Positions 34,581 to 43,970 are shown, counted from the first letter of the stretch. The stretch is DNA of 64,000 nucleotides from Rhizobium sp. NFR07 (GCF_900111905.1 NZ_FOKM01000009.1:124001-188000), one strand, 5' to 3'. A program made the numbers and translations. Notes: a model not told the origin generated them from the sequence alone.

Positions 34581-35798
34581 ATGTACAATCAGCAATTTAC
34601 CGAAGTGCGGCTCGATGTTCCGGAGGTTTCGCTCGAGGAACTCGAAACAAAACCGCACGAAATCTTCAGTACCTACCGACCTCAAGTGCCTTTTATCCGC
34701 CGGCCGGACGGTGTGTATCTCATGCTGCGCGCCAAAGACATGGCGACACTCTACGATGAGAGCAAGGCGCGGCAGATGGAAACCGAATACATTGCAAGCC
34801 GCGGGGTAACTTCAGGCCCCATCTGGGATCTGTTTTCCAATGGCATGCTGACATCCAACGGCCAGACGCACCGCTCCCGGCGCTCGCCTGTGGCTCGGAC
34901 CTTCTCCTACCGGATGGTCGAGGAGCTGAGGCCGCGGATCAGGAAGACGGTCAACGCGGCACTGGACGCCCCTATGCTCAAGGGTCGCTTCGACCTTCGC
35001 GATGACTTCGCCTCGCTCATCCCCGCGATTACGATCGCCAGCATGCTCGGCCTTCCGAACGAGGATATCTCGCACTTCACGGACCTTGTTTATACGGCGT
35101 CGAAGATAACGACAGGTGCATGGTCGCAATCGGAACTTCCTGTAATCGAAGAAGCCGCCAGTCAGCTGATGGCCTATACGCAGGATCAGATCGACAGACG
35201 CCGCCGAGAACCCGCCGACGACTTCATCAGCAACTATCTCATATCCGTTGACGAGGCGAACGACCTGACCGCCCTGGAAACCGTGTTACAGCTGGTCACC
35301 CTGATCATCGGCGGCAGCGATACCACCCGTGCTGCCATTGTAATCCAAACCTCGCTTCTCCTCCAACATCCCGAACAGTGGCAATTACTGCTGGACGAGC
35401 CCGAGCGTATTCCCGGCGCCGTTGCCGAAGCACTACGTTACGAACCGAGCGTCGGTGGCCTGACGCGCATCACCACCAACGATCTCGTTTTCGATGGCTA
35501 TCTATTGCCACGCTTCAGCATCGTTACCCTGATGCTGGCGTCCGGCATGCGGGATCCGGAGCTCTATGAAGAACCCGACCGATTCAACATTCTCCGACCA
35601 CAGGCGAAATGGCATCCGATTTTCGGCGGCGGCGCGCACAGATGTCTTGGCGAGGCTCTCGCGAAGATCGAACTCGAAGAGGCATTGAGAGTGCTGCTCG
35701 AGCGCGCGCCCCAGCTCGCCATTGACGGGGACTATCCGACAGTCATCGGCCATGCCGGCATCCGCCGCATAACCAACATGCCGGTAAAACTCTCTTAG
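34581..35798 (+). CDS. Cytochrome P450
   Basis: A 405-residue soluble bacterial P450. The I-helix oxygen-activation motif is IIGGSDTTR, the K-helix ExxR is EALR, and the haem-binding loop FGGGAHRCLGEAL places the thiolate at Cys355. Length and architecture are of the class that uses separate ferredoxin and reductase partners, none of which is adjacent. CCAGGAGG lies shortly upstream of the ATG. The gene appears slightly less GC-rich in codon choice than its neighbours and stands alone between two terminators, which could mean acquisition, but this is an impression only. The substrate is unknown. Confidence 0.93.
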   Translation: MYNQQFTEVRLDVPEVSLEELETKPHEIFSTYRPQVPFIRRPDGVYLMLRAKDMATLYDESKARQMETEYIASRGVTSGPIWDLFSNGMLTSNGQTHRSRRSPVARTFSYRMVEELRPRIRKTVNAALDAPMLKGRFDLRDDFASLIPAITIASMLGLPNEDISHFTDLVYTASKITTGAWSQSELPVIEEAASQLMAYTQDQIDRRRREPADDFISNYLISVDEANDLTALETVLQLVTLIIGGSDTTRAAIVIQTSLLLQHPEQWQLLLDEPERIPGAVAEALRYEPSVGGLTRITTNDLVFDGYLLPRFSIVTLMLASGMRDPELYEEPDRFNILRPQAKWHPIFGGGAHRCLGEALAKIELEEALRVLLERAPQLAIDGDYPTVIGHAGIRRITNMPVKLS

Positions 35799-35826
35799 GC
35801 TACTCCCAAAGCTCTGAGAGAAGCAG

Positions 35827-35856
35827 GGACCGGGCACCTGTATGGGTGACCGGTCC
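35827..35856 (+). terminator. Probable terminator after the P450 gene
   Basis: GGACCGG pairs with CCGGTCC, and an inner CACC/GGTG pair extends the stem with one mismatch. It is followed by TTGTGCC and, further on, a run of T at about 35871-35876. Confidence 0.6.
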
Positions 35857-35980
35857 TTGTGCCTTCGGCCTTTTTTCCGGAGACGGCTCACCGTTTTTCC
35901 CGTAAGCTCGACATGCCTCGTTTTGTACGCTGGCGTACCATTGTCGGCAGCTTCAATTCTGCTAAATCAGGTATCGGAAA

Positions 35981-38035
35981 GTGCGGAGGCCCGGCCTGCG
36001 ACACAGCGCAACCAGGAAGGCCCGACCGACCTTGCCTACGCCGACTGATCAAGACGATATCGAAGAAACCCGACGCCTCGAGCTTCTCGAGGACTACGAC
36101 ATCCTCAACACGCCGCCGGAGCCTGAATTCGACGACATCGTGCTCGTCGCCTCGGAGGCGTGCGAGACGCCTGTTGCGCTCGTCAGCCTGATCGAGAAGG
36201 ACCGCCAATGGTTCAAGGCGCGCGTCGGCTTCGAGGCCTGCGAGACGCCGATCGAGCAATCCGTCTGCGCCCATTCGCTTGCCAGCCCCGACCTGCTGAT
36301 CATCCCGGACCTGACGCTTGATCCGAGGACGGCGAAGAACACACTGGTGACCGAGCCGCCGCATATCCGCTTCTATGCGGGTGCGCCGCTCGTCGGACCG
36401 GATGGCATCACCATCGGCACGCTATGCGTCATCGACACAAAGCCGCGACCGGATGGCCTGACGCAATCGCAGCAGAAGGTGCTCGCCGCCCTCTCCCGCC
36501 AGGTCATAGCGCTTCTGGAATACCGCCGGATGTCCAATCGCAAGGACGTTCTATTCCGCCGCCAGAAGAATATGTCGGCGACGATCCGCTCCCACGTCAA
36601 CAAGGCGATCGCCGCGCAGGAAGCGGGTCGCATCGGAACATTCGAGATCGATGTGGCGACGGGCGTGGCCACCGTATCCGCCGAATTCTGCCGCCTTTTC
36701 GACGTGCCGGTCCAGCTCACCTATCCGGCAAGCATGTTCGAGACGCTCCTCTTCCCTTCCGACCGGGGTATCCAATCCACCCATGAAAGTCGTGCCGATG
36801 GTTCGGCGGAGACCAATGTCGAATACCGGATAAGGACGACAAGCCAGGGAATCCGCTGGATCAGCCGCAACGCGGTCTTCGAGCGCGACGAAGAGGGCCG
36901 GCCGATCAGAATGCTCGGCACCGCCCAGGACATTACCGAATTGAAGCGTGCCGCACTGAGAACGGCCGCACTTCTCGATCTCGGCGACCGGCTGCGCGAT
37001 CTGGAAGACATATCGGACATGGCCCTCGTTGCCTCGGACCTGATGGGCAAGGCCTTCGATGCCACCCATGCAGGCTTCGGTTTCGTCGAACAGGCGAACG
37101 AAACCGTGACGATCCAGTCCGAGTGGCATCGTCCGGGCGCCGACGCGCTTGCGGGCACCTATCAGCTGCGCGACTACGGATCCTATATCGAGGACCTCAA
37201 GCAAGGCAGGCCGGTCGTCGTCTCTGACGTCACGACCGATCCGCGTACGGCCGACAGGGCCGACGCACTGATCGCCCTCGGCATCCGTGTCTTCGTCAAC
37301 CTGCCGATTTTCGATCACGGCCGCTTCAACCTGCTGGCCTTCGTCCATCACGACCATCCCTATCAGTGGAGCGAGGAGGAGCTGGCCTTCGTGCGCAGTT
37401 TCGGCGACCGCGTCCAGGTGGCGATGGCAAGGCTTCAGGCCGAAAGCGAGCAACGGACGCTCAACCGCGAAATGGGCCATCGCCTGAAGAACACGTTCGC
37501 GATGATCCAGGCGATTGCCAAACAGACGTTGCGGCCGGTGACGGAGCGCAGCCATGTCGAGAGCTTCGAAAAGCGGATGTTCGCGCTGAGCAAGGCCCAC
37601 GACATCCTGATCCACGACCAGGGCGGTGCGACGATGCGCACCATCGTCGAAGGGCTGGACGAGACGCTCGCCATGCCCGGCCGCCTGAAGATGGAAGGCC
37701 CGCATGTGATGCTCGGTCCTCGCGGCGCGCTGTCGACCGGCCTTTTGATGCATGAACTCGGCACCAATGCGCTGAAATACGGCGCGCTGTCTGTGCCCGA
37801 AGGTACAGTCAGTGTGCAATGGTCGATCGATGAGAGCGATACCGAGCCGCGCCTGACCTTTATCTGGCGCGAATCCGGCGGGCCAGTGCCGACGCAGCCG
37901 CGGCGAAAGGGCTTCGGCTCCAAACTGATTGAAATGGGACTTATCGGAACAGGCGGCGTTGTTGTTCGTTATGAAGCGCCGGGTTTCTCTGCGGAGATGT
38001 CGGCGTCGCTCCAGCAACTACAGCAGGCAAACTGA
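35981..38035 (+). CDS. HWE-family sensor histidine kinase (GAF-PAS-GAF)
   Basis: A soluble kinase of up to 684 residues without membrane helices. An N-terminal GAF domain (about 40-190; FDDIVLVASEACETPVALVSLIE, GAPLVGPDGITIGTLCVID), a PAS/PAC domain (about 230-330; ending GRPIRMLGTAQDITELKRA) and a second GAF domain (about 335-480) lead to the kinase. The phosphoacceptor is His500 in MGHRLKNTFAMIQAIAKQT; the N-box HELGTNALKYGALS and the WRESGGP block identify the HWE/HisKA_2 type. The start is uncertain: GTG at 35981 or TTG at 36032, which follows AGGAAGG at a long distance. It forms an operon with a response regulator 3 bases downstream. The sensed signal is unknown. Confidence 0.9.
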   Translation: MRRPGLRHSATRKARPTLPTPTDQDDIEETRRLELLEDYDILNTPPEPEFDDIVLVASEACETPVALVSLIEKDRQWFKARVGFEACETPIEQSVCAHSLASPDLLIIPDLTLDPRTAKNTLVTEPPHIRFYAGAPLVGPDGITIGTLCVIDTKPRPDGLTQSQQKVLAALSRQVIALLEYRRMSNRKDVLFRRQKNMSATIRSHVNKAIAAQEAGRIGTFEIDVATGVATVSAEFCRLFDVPVQLTYPASMFETLLFPSDRGIQSTHESRADGSAETNVEYRIRTTSQGIRWISRNAVFERDEEGRPIRMLGTAQDITELKRAALRTAALLDLGDRLRDLEDISDMALVASDLMGKAFDATHAGFGFVEQANETVTIQSEWHRPGADALAGTYQLRDYGSYIEDLKQGRPVVVSDVTTDPRTADRADALIALGIRVFVNLPIFDHGRFNLLAFVHHDHPYQWSEEELAFVRSFGDRVQVAMARLQAESEQRTLNREMGHRLKNTFAMIQAIAKQTLRPVTERSHVESFEKRMFALSKAHDILIHDQGGATMRTIVEGLDETLAMPGRLKMEGPHVMLGPRGALSTGLLMHELGTNALKYGALSVPEGTVSVQWSIDESDTEPRLTFIWRESGGPVPTQPRRKGFGSKLIEMGLIGTGGVVVRYEAPGFSAEMSASLQQLQQAN

Positions 38036-38038
38036 CTT

Positions 38039-38422
38039 ATGGGACAATCAACGCCGATCGCAAAGCCCGTGGTGCTCGTCGTCGAGGACGAGCCGTTGCA
38101 GCGGATGATGGCGGTGGACCTTGCGCTCGATGCCGGCTTTGAAGTCGTGGAAGCCTGGAGCGCCGACGAGGCCGTCGCCATTCTCGAAAGCCGTTCCGAC
38201 ATTCGCGTCGTCTTCACGGATGTCGACATGCCGGGCAGCATGGACGGCCTGAAGCTCGCCGCGGCCATCCGCGACCGCTGGCCGCCGATCGAGATCATCG
38301 TCACCTCGGGCCACATGCGGTTGACCGATGACGCCCTGCCCGTGCGCAGCGTGTTTTTCTCAAAGCCCTACGACACCGAAAAGGTGGCCGCGGAGATGAC
38401 GAGGATGGCGGCGATCAACTGA
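38039..38422 (+). CDS. Single-domain response regulator
   Basis: A 127-residue receiver with no output domain. The acidic pocket is VVEDEP (about 15-20), the phosphorylated Asp is Asp61 in FTDVDMPGS, the Thr/Ser switch is in VTSGH, and the conserved Lys is in FFSKPYD. The ATG follows the kinase stop after 3 bases, so the kinase is its likely phosphodonor. In alphaproteobacteria such stand-alone receivers often act as phosphate sinks or feedback elements for HWE kinases, for example in stress or light signalling; the role here is inferred from that. Confidence 0.93.
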   Translation: MGQSTPIAKPVVLVVEDEPLQRMMAVDLALDAGFEVVEAWSADEAVAILESRSDIRVVFTDVDMPGSMDGLKLAAAIRDRWPPIEIIVTSGHMRLTDDALPVRSVFFSKPYDTEKVAAEMTRMAAIN

Positions 38423-38641
38423 CCGCGATCCTCGCGACCGCTCGCCGGCGCCAATCCACGGCGCTGCGCTAAGCCCTCATCGTTTTCGCTCAGACCCTTA
38501 GACCGCCTGCGGAACGCCCGAACGACGGCATGTAGGCTGCAATCCGATTTTGCAGGGTGCCTACCCGGCACGATCCATGGTTGAATATATTCATTGCAGC
38601 CCACCCCGAATCGTCAATCGAACTTCGAGCGTCCCGGCACA

Positions 38642-40489
38642 ATGACCTTTTCAGATCGTGTTTTCCGTCCCTTCGAGACGATAGTCCAGCCCCTCGACCT
38701 TCCCTACCGCCCGCTGCCGGCAAGCGGGCCATTCGCACTGCTGTGGCATTTTTTCAGGATGTTCGGGCGAGCGCTTGCGCCGATCGCCATTCTCGCGATG
38801 CTGGTCGAGGCGATCAATCTCTTCCTCATCTTCAAGCTCTCGGTCATCGTTGACGGCGTGACCGCAAAGGGCGCCACCGGCTTTCTCGCCGAGGACTGGC
38901 CGCTTCTCGTCCTGATGGCCGTGCTTCTCTTCCCCACGGTCCCGCTACTCGCCTTCATCGCCAACACGCTGTCGTCCCAGGTCGCGTCCGTCAGCCTTCC
39001 TCTCGCGATCCAGTGGCAGGGGCACAAGGCCGTCGAGCGCCAGGATATCGGCTTCTTTCACGATACTTTCGCCGGCCAGGTCGCCTCGCGTCTTTCCCAG
39101 GTTGCGACCGCTGTCCAGCAACAACTCGTCGTCGCCTTCCAGACGGTGCCGCCCTTCTTCCTGCAGTTCATCGGTACGCTGGTTCTTCTCTCCTCGCTCG
39201 GCTGGCAACTCGGGCTGACGGCGCTCGTCTGGATGATCGCGATCGGGCTGATCACCATGCGCGCCGTGCCGCTGTTTTCAGAGCGCTCCAAGCGCACGGC
39301 CCGCCAACGCAGTCTCGTCGTCGGCGCCATGACCGACCTCTACAGCAACATCCAGATGGTCAAGCATTTCGCCGCCGAGGACAGCGAGGCCGGCGCGCTG
39401 CGCAAGGTCTTCGGCGAGGCGATAGACAGCCAGCAGAGGGAGCGCCGCGTCTACCTGACGACCGGCACCACGCTGATTGCCGTCAATGCGCTCCTGTGGA
39501 TCGCCATGCTGGCCGTCGGCTTCTGGAACATGACGACCGGCGCGATCACCACCGGCCAGTTCGTCGCAGCCCTTTATCTCGGCAACCGGATGCAGGCCAA
39601 TGCCCGCTCCTTCCTCGACATGTGCCACCAGGTCTTCCAGGCGGTCGGCACATTGCGCGACGCCATGCCCGTGATGACCACGCCGCCGACGATCACCGAT
39701 GCCGCGAATGCAAAATCGCTTCTGGTCGACAAGGGCGAGATCCGCTTCAACGCCATGGATTTCGCCTATCACCGGGACAAGCCGGTGATAGGCGGGCTCA
39801 ACCTCACCGTCTCCGGCGGCGAAAAAGTCGGACTGGTCGGCCTGTCGGGAGCCGGCAAGACGACGCTCGTCAATCTTCTGCTGCGCTTCTACGACCTGAA
39901 TGGCGGCGAAATACTGATCGACGGGCAGGATATCCGCAAGGTTACCCAGGCAAGCCTGCGCCAGCATATCGGGGTCATCTCCCAGGATGTCTCGCTGCTG
40001 CATCGCTCGGTCGGCGACAATATCCGCTACGGTCGGCCCGACGCCACCCGCGAGGAGATCGAGCAGGCTTCGGCCGCCGCCCATGCCCATGGCTTCATCA
40101 CCGATCTCAGGGACAAGGAGGGACGATCCGGCTACGAGGCCTTTGTCGGCGAGCGGGGCGTAAAGCTGTCCGGCGGCCAGCGGCAGCGCATCGCGATCGC
40201 CCGGGTCCTGCTCAAGAACGCGCCGATCCTGGTTCTTGATGAGGCGACCTCCGCGCTCGACAGCGAATCCGAGGCCGCCATCCAGGAGAACCTCGCCGAA
40301 ATGATGAAGGGCAAGACCGTCATCGCCATCGCCCATCGCCTTTCCACGATCGCCAGCATGGACCGCATCGTGGTTCTCGACAAAGGCCGTATCATCGAGA
40401 TGGGAACGCCGGGCGAACTGCTCGCACTCGACGGGCTTTACGCGCGCCTGTGGAAGCGCCAGACCGGTGGTTATATCGGCAACGACTGA
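38642..40489 (+). CDS. ABC exporter, fused permease-ATPase
   Basis: A 615-residue half-transporter. The membrane domain (about residues 30-330) has six helices, with FFHDTFAGQVASRLSQVATAVQQ as the typical coupling region. The ATPase domain has Walker A GLSGAGKTT at about 396-404, signature LSGGQRQR, Walker B ILVLDEATSALD and the switch His in AIAHRLSTI. It should work as a homodimer exporting lipids, peptides or drugs; the cargo is unknown. The ATG at 38642 is chosen by homology-type N-terminus, as no clear ribosome site precedes any start. It stands alone. Confidence 0.9.
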   Translation: MTFSDRVFRPFETIVQPLDLPYRPLPASGPFALLWHFFRMFGRALAPIAILAMLVEAINLFLIFKLSVIVDGVTAKGATGFLAEDWPLLVLMAVLLFPTVPLLAFIANTLSSQVASVSLPLAIQWQGHKAVERQDIGFFHDTFAGQVASRLSQVATAVQQQLVVAFQTVPPFFLQFIGTLVLLSSLGWQLGLTALVWMIAIGLITMRAVPLFSERSKRTARQRSLVVGAMTDLYSNIQMVKHFAAEDSEAGALRKVFGEAIDSQQRERRVYLTTGTTLIAVNALLWIAMLAVGFWNMTTGAITTGQFVAALYLGNRMQANARSFLDMCHQVFQAVGTLRDAMPVMTTPPTITDAANAKSLLVDKGEIRFNAMDFAYHRDKPVIGGLNLTVSGGEKVGLVGLSGAGKTTLVNLLLRFYDLNGGEILIDGQDIRKVTQASLRQHIGVISQDVSLLHRSVGDNIRYGRPDATREEIEQASAAAHAHGFITDLRDKEGRSGYEAFVGERGVKLSGGQRQRIAIARVLLKNAPILVLDEATSALDSESEAAIQENLAEMMKGKTVIAIAHRLSTIASMDRIVVLDKGRIIEMGTPGELLALDGLYARLWKRQTGGYIGND

Positions 40490-40663
40490 GCACGATGTGT
40501 GCGCGCAAATCCCGCGGCACAGCGGAATTTCACCCTCACTACTTTAGAATTTCAGTAAATTTGCAGCAATGCAGGTTAGGTGAAATATACCTCACCGATT
40601 GGGCAAATATTCAGAGCTATCAGGTAGATATCAACCCACAGACGGTGAATTTCGGTGGGGCAT

Positions 40664-41620
40664 ATGAGAAACCTGACAAAACGCTTGATGGATGACCGCG
40701 GCGGCAATTTCGGCATGATGACGGCGCTTCTCGCCTTTCCGCTGATCATCGCCGGCGGCTCGGTCATCGACCTGTCGAGCGCATCCATCACGCGGACGAA
40801 CATTCAGGGGATATCGGACGCCGCAGCACTCGCCGGTGCGCGTATCTATGACGGCACCAACGCCAATGCGGCCAAGGCGGCGGCGGAGAAATTCCTCAAG
40901 GGCTACGCTCCCGATCTTCCCAAGGGCGCGACCTACAATATTTCCATGAGCGGTCAGACCGTTCAGGTCTCTATCGATGGAAGCTCCCCCAACACCTTCA
41001 TGGGCATGGTCGGCGTCACGACCACGCCGGTCGGCGTCGCCGCCTCGGCGATCGCGCCGATGAAGCCGAAATCGGTGACCTTCACGCCAACCCAGGCACA
41101 GGGATGGTGGTACAAGAAGGTCTCGATCATGGTCGTCAGGCCGGGCAGCACCGCCGAGGAAGTGATCGGCACCGTCATCTACCAGCCGGAAACGCAGAAG
41201 GATGGGGGCCAGGGCCCGATGACGGTCTCTTCGGGCTCGGCTTTCGACCTCGGCAAATATTCCAAGCTCATCCTCAAGATGGAGGTCAAGGGTGACGGCT
41301 GTCCGCTCGAATACCGGGCGAGCGTTTCGAGCCAGAAGATCACCTGCACCAAGGCCGTCAAGAAGGACAAGGACTACGACAGCCTGATGCGCTACAACAG
41401 CACGCTGCGCACCGACGATCCGAATACCAGCCACTATCTCTTCGTTGATGGCGTGCAGATGCCCAAGGGATCGGCGAGCCCGCTGGAACGAATTCTCGGC
41501 TGCGACGAAGAGACCAAGCACGCCTGGGAAGACGGCGGCGGCTTCGACCGCCAGGACTTCTTCTACACCGCCAAGGCGATCTGCGCTCCGAACGGAGAAT
41601 ATGTAAGGCTGACGAAATAG
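40664..41620 (+). CDS. TadE/TadG-like pilus-associated protein
   Basis: A 318-residue protein with a TadG-type N-terminus: DDRGGNFGMMTALLAFPLIIAGGSVIDLSSASITRTNIQGISDAAALAGA, that is, a short basic leader, one membrane helix and the conserved D-AALAGA block. TadG-like proteins are minor components of Flp/Tad pilus machines or cell-surface adhesion. The C-terminal part has two Cys pairs (GDGCPLEY, KITCTK; LGCDEET, AICAPN) likely forming periplasmic disulfides. No other tad genes are nearby, so this is an orphan. The upstream 170 bases are AT-rich compared with the surroundings. ATG at 40664 follows GGTGGGG. Confidence 0.8.
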   Translation: MRNLTKRLMDDRGGNFGMMTALLAFPLIIAGGSVIDLSSASITRTNIQGISDAAALAGARIYDGTNANAAKAAAEKFLKGYAPDLPKGATYNISMSGQTVQVSIDGSSPNTFMGMVGVTTTPVGVAASAIAPMKPKSVTFTPTQAQGWWYKKVSIMVVRPGSTAEEVIGTVIYQPETQKDGGQGPMTVSSGSAFDLGKYSKLILKMEVKGDGCPLEYRASVSSQKITCTKAVKKDKDYDSLMRYNSTLRTDDPNTSHYLFVDGVQMPKGSASPLERILGCDEETKHAWEDGGGFDRQDFFYTAKAICAPNGEYVRLTK

Positions 41621-41653
41621 GCTTGTTGTCGGCGCTTGTCCCGCTCGCGGCAA

Positions 41654-42913
41654 TTAACCCGCCGCTTCGCCCAGCCTGTCGATCTGCCGACGGATATGGG
41701 CGCATTCGGCTGGGGAGTTGGCGAGCGCGATGGCCCGGTCGAATGCGACCTTCGCCTCCGCCCGGCGCTCGGCCTGCAGGAGCAGCCCGCCCCGCACGCC
41801 ATGGAAATAGAAATAACCGTCGAGCTTTTCGGCAAGCGGCCCGATCATGTCGAGCGCGGCATCGGCGCCGCTGAGTTTCGATAGCGCCACGGCCCTGTTG
41901 AGCGTCACCACCGGTGACGGCGAAAGCCGCTCCAGCAACTCGTAGAGCAGCGTGATCTCGGCCCAGTCCGTATCTTCGGGCCGAGCCGCACGGGCATGCA
42001 GTGCCGAAATCGCTGCCTGCACCTGGTAGGGACCGGGCTTGCGGTGGCGGATCGCCTTGTCCAGCATGGCAAGCGCCTCGTCGATCAGCTTTCGATCCCA
42101 GCGCATGCGGTCCTGCTCCTCCAGCAGCACGATCTCACCCGCCGCGTCGAAGCGTGCGCCGGCACGGGAATGCTGCAGGAGCATGAGGGCACAGAGGCCC
42201 ATGATTTCCGGTTCCGCCGGAAAGATGCGCAGCAGCAGGCGCGACAGGCGGATCGCCTCGTCACAGAAGGCGGCGCTGTCGGGATTGGCAATGCCCGCCG
42301 AATAACCCTCGTTGAACAAGAGATAGACCATAGCCGCGACCGTCTTCAGCCGCTCGGCGCGTTCATGCACATCCGGCGCCTCGAAGGCGACCGCCCCCTC
42401 GCCCGTCTGGGCCTTGGCGACGCGTGCCTTTGCCCGCGTGATCCGCTGCTCCATCGCGCTTTCCGAGACGAGAAATGCACGCGCGATCTGCTGGACGGAA
42501 AGCCCGGATATGATCCTGAGCGCGAGCGCGATCTGCTGCGTATTCGGCAGGTCGGGATGACAGCAGATGAACATCAGCCGCAGGATGTCGTCACGGTAAT
42601 GGGCATTGTCGAGCCGGTCGGCGATATCCTCTTCCGCATCGGAGAGGTCGGAAAAGGCCGCCTCTTCCGGCAGCGGATCGTTCTTCGCCCGCTTGCGGAT
42701 CTGGTCGACGCCGCTGTTGCGGCCGACGAAGATCAGCCAGGCGGCGGGATCGCGCGGCGGCCCCTTGTCCGGCCAGGTGCGGATGGCGCGCAGGCAGGCG
42801 TCCTGAAACGCCTCCTCGGCCGTATCGAGATCGCGGAAATAGCGCAGCAACGCGCCGAGTGCCTGCGGCCGCGCCGCCGTCAGAGCCAGTTCGATCCAGG
42901 CAAGGTCGGTCAT
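41654..42913 (-). CDS. ECF sigma factor of the ECF42 type with C-terminal TPR extension
   Basis: A 419-residue sigma factor, much longer than an ordinary ECF. Region 2 spans about residues 10-85 (LLRYFRDLDTAEEAFQDACLRAIRTWPDKGPPRDPAAWLIFVGRN), region 4 about 130-170 (LRIISGLSVQQIARAFLVSESAMEQRITRAK), and the rest is a helical TPR-like domain (VQAAISALHARAARPEDTDWAEITLLYELLERLSPSPVVTLNRAVALSKLSG). This layout, together with an overlapping DGPF/YciI gene, defines ECF42. No anti-sigma factor is present; in this group the C-terminal extension is thought to control activity. Its ATG overlaps the YciI stop by 4 bases. Confidence 0.93.
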   Translation of the reverse strand: MTDLAWIELALTAARPQALGALLRYFRDLDTAEEAFQDACLRAIRTWPDKGPPRDPAAWLIFVGRNSGVDQIRKRAKNDPLPEEAAFSDLSDAEEDIADRLDNAHYRDDILRLMFICCHPDLPNTQQIALALRIISGLSVQQIARAFLVSESAMEQRITRAKARVAKAQTGEGAVAFEAPDVHERAERLKTVAAMVYLLFNEGYSAGIANPDSAAFCDEAIRLSRLLLRIFPAEPEIMGLCALMLLQHSRAGARFDAAGEIVLLEEQDRMRWDRKLIDEALAMLDKAIRHRKPGPYQVQAAISALHARAARPEDTDWAEITLLYELLERLSPSPVVTLNRAVALSKLSGADAALDMIGPLAEKLDGYFYFHGVRGGLLLQAERRAEAKVAFDRAIALANSPAECAHIRRQIDRLGEAAG

Positions 42914-43350
42914 GACGAGCCACCCTCGCCCGTCCTGGAGTCGGTCGTCGTGATTTCGCCCGCCCTTATTTCACCGGGATGGAAGACGTAGAAGGGCCGG
43001 ATTTCGTAGGAACTCGAACCCGGATTGACGGCCGACAGATCCTTGGCGAAGGCCACCGCCTCGTCGAGACTGTCGAATTCGGCCGTATAGAAGCCGAGCA
43101 GCACTTCCTTCGTCTCGGCAAACGGGCCATCGAGAACCAGCGCCTCGTCCCTGGCGTCCGACTGAGACTTGCCCTTGCGCACGGTTGTCGCCGCCGTCGT
43201 CGGCATTAGCCGCCCGGTCGGGCCGAGCTTGCCGGCCTTCATCAGCGGCTCCTGCACCGCATAGAGCCGTTCCATGACCGCGGCCTCCTCCTCCTTGGAC
43301 CAGGCAAAGACGGTCTCCTCGTGGGCATAACACAGGATGGCGTAAAGCAT
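42910..43350 (-). CDS. DGPF/YciI-like protein, partner of the ECF42 sigma factor
   Basis: A 146-residue protein of the YciI/DGPF family. It starts MLYAILCYAHEETVFAWSKEEEAAVM, and the family motif is in EALVLDGPFAETKEVLLGFY. The ferredoxin-like fold and His/Asp pair suggest a small enzyme or ligand binder, but the function is unknown. DGPF genes are the hallmark neighbours and known targets of ECF42 sigma factors. The gene precedes the sigma gene with a 4-base overlap. A TGTCGG...CGTC element upstream looks like its promoter. Confidence 0.92.
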   Translation of the reverse strand: MLYAILCYAHEETVFAWSKEEEAAVMERLYAVQEPLMKAGKLGPTGRLMPTTAATTVRKGKSQSDARDEALVLDGPFAETKEVLLGFYTAEFDSLDEAVAFAKDLSAVNPGSSSYEIRPFYVFHPGEIRAGEITTTDSRTGEGGSS

Positions 43351-43372
43351 CGTTCTCTCCTTCTCCGTTCAA

Positions 43373-43399
43373 GACGAAGAAGTAGCGGCAGAACCGACA
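43373..43399 (-). promoter_or_regulatory. Candidate ECF42-dependent promoter
   Basis: On the minus strand TGTCGG is followed 17 bases later by CGTC, just upstream of the DGPF gene. The reported ECF42 consensus is TGTCGA at -35 and CG(A/T)C at -10, so this matches except for one base, and fits autoregulation. Confidence 0.6.
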
Positions 43400-43484
43400 G
43401 CATGCATCAGAAAATCTTGCCAAGGCGCGCAGGCACCATAGCTATCTCGTTGTTTCAACATTCATGGTGAGGAGGATAGGCTTT

Positions 43485-43970
43485 ATGACATTGGAAGAAT
43501 TCGCGGCAGCCATCCGAAACGAGGGCGGGCGGGCCGCCGGCGAAGATGAGATCGCCGCGTTGGAAGCCAAGATCGGAGCTACCCTCCCAGCCGATCTGAA
43601 GCGATTCCTGAAGCAATCCGGTGGTGGGTTGGTCTTTGACCCACCCGTTGTCTATCTCGACGCAGAAGGACGCGATCTGACGATCAGGCATATGTGCGAT
43701 GTGGCCGAGATCGATCGAGAATTCACGAAACCCAGTTCCTATCCTCTCCCGGACGAATTGCTGATCATCGGCAATGATGCCGGCGGCAACTCGATAATGA
43801 TCTGCACGAGGCAGGATCGACTAGGCGAAATCTTCATGCTCGATCATGAACTAGTTGCCTATGAAGGCGATCCCGAGCCACTGGAAGAAGCTGAGGAATA
43901 CGGATTGGTGACCTCCTATTCACCGAGCTTCACCCAGTTCGTCAGCGACCTGCGGATCGAGGATGATTGA
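43485..43970 (+). CDS. SMI1/KNR4 (SUKH) family protein
   Basis: A 161-residue protein. AAGEDEIAALEAKIGATLPADLKRFLKQSGGGL at the N-terminus and PDELLIIGNDAGGNSIMICTRQDRLGEIFMLDHE in the middle are typical of the SMI1/KNR4 fold. Many bacterial members are immunity proteins against polymorphic toxins, but no toxin gene is adjacent, so it is an orphan or has another role. GAGGAGGA lies about nine bases before the ATG. Codon use looks less GC-biased than in its neighbours, consistent with horizontal gain. Confidence 0.88.
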   Translation: MTLEEFAAAIRNEGGRAAGEDEIAALEAKIGATLPADLKRFLKQSGGGLVFDPPVVYLDAEGRDLTIRHMCDVAEIDREFTKPSSYPLPDELLIIGNDAGGNSIMICTRQDRLGEIFMLDHELVAYEGDPEPLEEAEEYGLVTSYSPSFTQFVSDLRIEDD

